A stretch of 64,000 nucleotides of DNA. It comes from a virus. Shown here in pieces: positions 62,148-64,000 of the stretch. Each line of letters starts with the position of its first letter. Position 1 is the first letter of the stretch. The DNA lies in the IMG/VR virus record IMGVR_UViG_3300030329_006583, positions 124,001 through 188,000 of that record. The stretch is one strand, 5' to 3'. A program made the translations under genes and the position numbers. Under the pieces are notes generated by a model, which saw only the letters and a program-made list of their open reading frames with translations, ran no database searches and was not told the origin of the DNA.

Positions 62148-62633
62148 CTATTGTACCGTAAAAGTCAGAGTACCTCTGCCAACTTTTACTTGGGCTTCCC
62201 AGCCACTAAAGGCAGCTGAATATTTGTTTTCGTGTTCTAGAACATCACTGGCCAATGCATCCACTTGCGTGGTAAGCGTGGTAAAGCCGCGCTTGTGATC
62301 GTACCTCTCCGTGGATTCATCAATCATTTCCAGATCATAAAAATTATCACGCAATTGTTCTTGCACATATGTTTCGAAATCCCCATCACGCGCGTAATCA
62401 TTTAATAGATCGTGATCCCGTAATTGCCCCAGAGGATCCCCGACATACGGCATCTGGAGTGGCAGTTGGCGTGTAATTACGTGTGCCAATCGCTCCACCA
62501 CGTCAGTTTCTTCCAAAGCGGTTTCTACATGAGTTTCATTAAAATGAAAAACATCTGTCCCTTGCTCGTACACAAAGGTAATACGTGTAGTTTCATCTAA
62601 TTTTGCGTTACTAAGATTCTTCAACAAACTCAT
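62148..62633 (-). CDS. Unknown protein, 161 residues
   Basis: GGAG before ATG 62633. Acidic, helical N-terminal part (EETDVVERLAHVITRQLPLQMPYVGD), YVQEQLRDNFYDLEM, then a beta ending QVKVGRGTLTFTVQ. Probably a virion or assembly protein by location; no family match. Confidence 0.65.
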   Translation of the reverse strand: MSLLKNLSNAKLDETTRITFVYEQGTDVFHFNETHVETALEETDVVERLAHVITRQLPLQMPYVGDPLGQLRDHDLLNDYARDGDFETYVQEQLRDNFYDLEMIDESTERYDHKRGFTTLTTQVDALASDVLEHENKYSAAFSGWEAQVKVGRGTLTFTVQ

Positions 62634-62654
62634 TACCGGCTCCTTTGTCCCTGG

Positions 62655-62690
62655 TTAAAATAAATAAGGCACCTGTTACCCCGTGCCTCC
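62655..62690 (-). terminator. Terminator-like hairpin
   Basis: GGCAC/GTGCC stem (62668-62687) with a G-rich loop, followed on the minus strand by TTATTTATTTT. It lies between the 67-residue gene and the 161-residue gene. Confidence 0.6.
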
Positions 62691-62705
62691 CTGCGGGTAT
62701 GTCAA

Positions 62706-62909
62706 TTACTTCTTCTGTACGAAATCATACAACTTATCAGCGACGATTAGAACATCTTCTGTTGCATAGGGATTAATAGGATTTCTCTGTCCCTCAGGCT
62801 TCAAATGCTCATTCTCGCACTGACGGCTTTGACGATCTTGTAAGATACCAATTGCCATACCTAACAGTTCACTACGGAGTTCATACCCGCTTTTCTTTGA
62901 ATCACTCAT
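62706..62909 (-). CDS. Small conserved phage protein
   Basis: 67 residues; AAGGAG before ATG 62909. KSGYELRSELLGMAIGILQDRQSRQCENEHLKPEG...VLIVADKLYDFVQKK. Helical; the layout is that of small proteins common in T4-type phages. Unknown role. Confidence 0.68.
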   Translation of the reverse strand: MSDSKKSGYELRSELLGMAIGILQDRQSRQCENEHLKPEGQRNPINPYATEDVLIVADKLYDFVQKK

Positions 62910-62991
62910 TTTACTCTCCTTGTGTGTGTGTGTTCAACTGTTCCTCGGAACAATTCAAGAATATATCAATTGCGTTACATTGTATAACACA

Positions 62992-63027
62992 GAAAATAAA
63001 AAAGCCCGGTCAAATTTGACCGGGCTT
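62992..63027 (-). terminator. Rho-independent terminator
   Basis: Palindrome AAGCCCGGTCA-AATT-TGACCGGGCTT (63002-63027) followed on the minus strand by TTTTATTTT. It ends the 66-residue gene. Confidence 0.88.
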
Positions 63028-63056
63028 GATATGAGTATTCAATACCCTTGAAAGAC

Positions 63057-63257
63057 CTAGAGATTCTCGTTAAGGAAGCTCTGCAGCGCTTGCGCTTCAC
63101 GGCAGGTCAGGGTCAGGCTGGACTGACCCACACTGTACTGGCCACCCTGGGGCTGGGTTGCAATGGTAACCACATTGCTACCGGCACGCTTGGCGGTGTC
63201 ATTGCGGTTGATGGTGTAGTTGAAACGCTTGGTTGACTTTGTCTTTGAATAATTCAT
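63057..63257 (-). CDS. Small unknown protein
   Basis: 66 residues; AAGGAG upstream of ATG 63257. Basic N-terminus (MNYSKTKSTKRFNYTINRND), beta-rich middle, SLTLTCREAQALQSFLNENL helix. Single-gene unit ended by the terminator at 62992-63027. Confidence 0.66.
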   Translation of the reverse strand: MNYSKTKSTKRFNYTINRNDTAKRAGSNVVTIATQPQGGQYSVGQSSLTLTCREAQALQSFLNENL

Positions 63258-63364
63258 ATGGAATTGTCTCCTTAAGGTTGTTGCGGGATAGTTAAATGCC
63301 CGTTAAGTTGAAACAATATTACCCTGAGTGACCGGGGTGTATAAAACGTACAAGATTAAATTAT

Positions 63365-64000
63365 TTAATCCTTGGAGATTGTCACGTAACCGCCGTAGAT
63401 TATCTGTGAGGTGGCGGTGTTTCCCACCTTGACCACCAACATGTTGGTGGTGGATGACGACACGTCAGTGATATCAATCTCAGCGCTGCAGTCGCCCGTT
63501 CCTTTTACCTGCTCAGCGGTACCGTCAATGAATGCTTCGTATACACCCACTGCCATGCTGGTGGCACTACTATAAACACGGACATGGGTGGCGGTATAAC
63601 CGGTAGGGATGGGCACATACGCATACACTTCAAGGGTGGCATGCATGACCTGGATCCCCAAGGTTGCATCATCTACGGCGAGGTTGAAATAGCCGTTGTC
63701 GTCATTAGGAACAAAATCACGGGCAATCAGCTTGATCCTCGTCTGTGATCCATGCCACCCGTTGTGGCTAGCCACAGTGACAGCTCCGCCGGCACCGGCA
63801 TCGGTGAGGGTGACGTTGTCTCCGGCGGTCAGCACCCGTTCACCAGAAAGAGTGCCGTCAGTAGCCAAGGTAACATACTGCGCGTCTGTGGGAGCGCCAG
63901 ATCCTCCCCCGGCTGTCAGGTCAGTCTCACTGACGTCATATGAACGCCAGTATATCTTACCATCGGACTTTGCGTACAGGTAACCTTGGCCGTCAGATGG
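63365..64000 (-). CDS. Fibre-like structural protein, 5' end outside window
   Basis: 211 residues seen; the frame is open to the right edge, so the N-terminus is missing. A Gly/Ser/Thr-rich repeat (APTDAQYVTLATDGTLSGERVLTAGDN) precedes a jelly-roll-like C-terminal domain (about the last 130 residues: RIKLIARDFVPND, YAYVPIPTGYTATHVRVYSSA, MLVVKVGNTATSQIIYGGYVTISKD). This is the usual form of tail-fibre, baseplate or appendage proteins. Host-receptor recognition is inferred. Confidence 0.8.
   Translation of the reverse strand, partial: PSDGQGYLYAKSDGKIYWRSYDVSETDLTAGGGSGAPTDAQYVTLATDGTLSGERVLTAGDNVTLTDAGAGGAVTVASHNGWHGSQTRIKLIARDFVPNDDNGYFNLAVDDATLGIQVMHATLEVYAYVPIPTGYTATHVRVYSSATSMAVGVYEAFIDGTAEQVKGTGDCSAEIDITDVSSSTTNMLVVKVGNTATSQIIYGGYVTISKD

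Noticed and set aside
62960-63003. Promoter with TACAAT before the 67-residue gene
   Set aside because: A TACAAT is present but the -35 position falls in the terminator stem and does not match TGCAAA.
1-64000. Ordinary bacterial chromosome segment
   Set aside because: PrkA trio, glutamine synthetase and lipoproteins would fit a chromosome, but the dense overlapping tiny genes, endolysin, endonuclease VII-like gene, repeated phage promoters, targeting-like peptides and fibre gene fit a large phage better. Not fully excluded.

Overview
This window looks like part of a large, probably tailed-phage (jumbo-type) genome, read almost entirely from the minus strand. The reasons are: more than 110 short, tightly packed or overlapping genes; a phage-type tmRNA plus a handful of scattered tRNAs; a GH25 endolysin with a peptidoglycan-binding domain; a RadA-like recombination ATPase; an endonuclease VII-like HNH gene next to tRNAs; a fibre-like structural protein cut by the right edge; and sets of virion-like proteins. 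Exported proteins with MopE-type CDGxDNDCDG repeats and one with a MYXO-CTERM-like C-terminus point to a Myxococcota-type (deltaproteobacterial) Gram-negative host. That host assignment is inference. An integrated or plasmid-like state cannot be excluded, but no integrase or replication origin is visible.

Layout from left to right (minus-strand transcription runs right to left). 0-13.7 kb: tmRNA, an Hc1-like DNA-binding protein, a YkuK-type RNase H fold protein, a very divergent GroEL-like chaperonin, the complete YeaH-SpoVR-PrkA stress trio, a HAD-Nudix fusion, a DinG/XPD-type helicase, a plus-strand secreted trypsin-like protease and Hsp20. 13.7-19.3 kb: small genes, a c-type cytochrome, an MT-A70 methyltransferase and tRNAs, including a tRNA-Arg(CCU) split by an HNH cassette that carries its own intact tRNA-Arg(CCU). 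19.5-22.6 kb: a MoxR AAA ATPase with a HExxH/VWA partner. 23.2-26.2 kb: a plus-strand lipoprotein protease, a eukaryotic-type phosphomannomutase, a methyltransferase and a cytidylyltransferase-like enzyme. 25.5-37.7 kb and 49.5-52.5 kb: a dense array of small SH3-like proteins beginning MKxGDLV, joined by stereotyped 14-base overlaps. 33.5-34.9 kb: three paralogous virion-like proteins. 37.8-49.5 kb: glutamine synthetase, DHH phosphoesterase, nucleotidyltransferase, amidinotransferase, GIY-YIG nuclease and three large exported proteins. 52.5-52.8 kb: an unidentified structured RNA. 53.4-54.6 kb: two tRNAs and the RadA-like ATPase. 55.6-58.7 kb: a cluster of proteins sharing an N-terminal peptide (MKITKRQLRRIIREE type) that resembles a T4 capsid-targeting/prohead-protease signal. 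59-64 kb: thermonuclease, nucleotidyltransferase, endolysin, HAD phosphatase, FKBP isomerase, small genes and the partial fibre protein.

Regulation is partly readable. At least fourteen minus-strand promoters share a -35 element CGTGCAAA (or TGTAAA) 16-17 bases from TATAAT, often inside the 3' end of the upstream gene. Several Rho-independent terminators follow gene groups. Many genes under 60 codons, including TTG/GTG-started ones, are added here because their ribosome sites and overlaps fit the surrounding operons.
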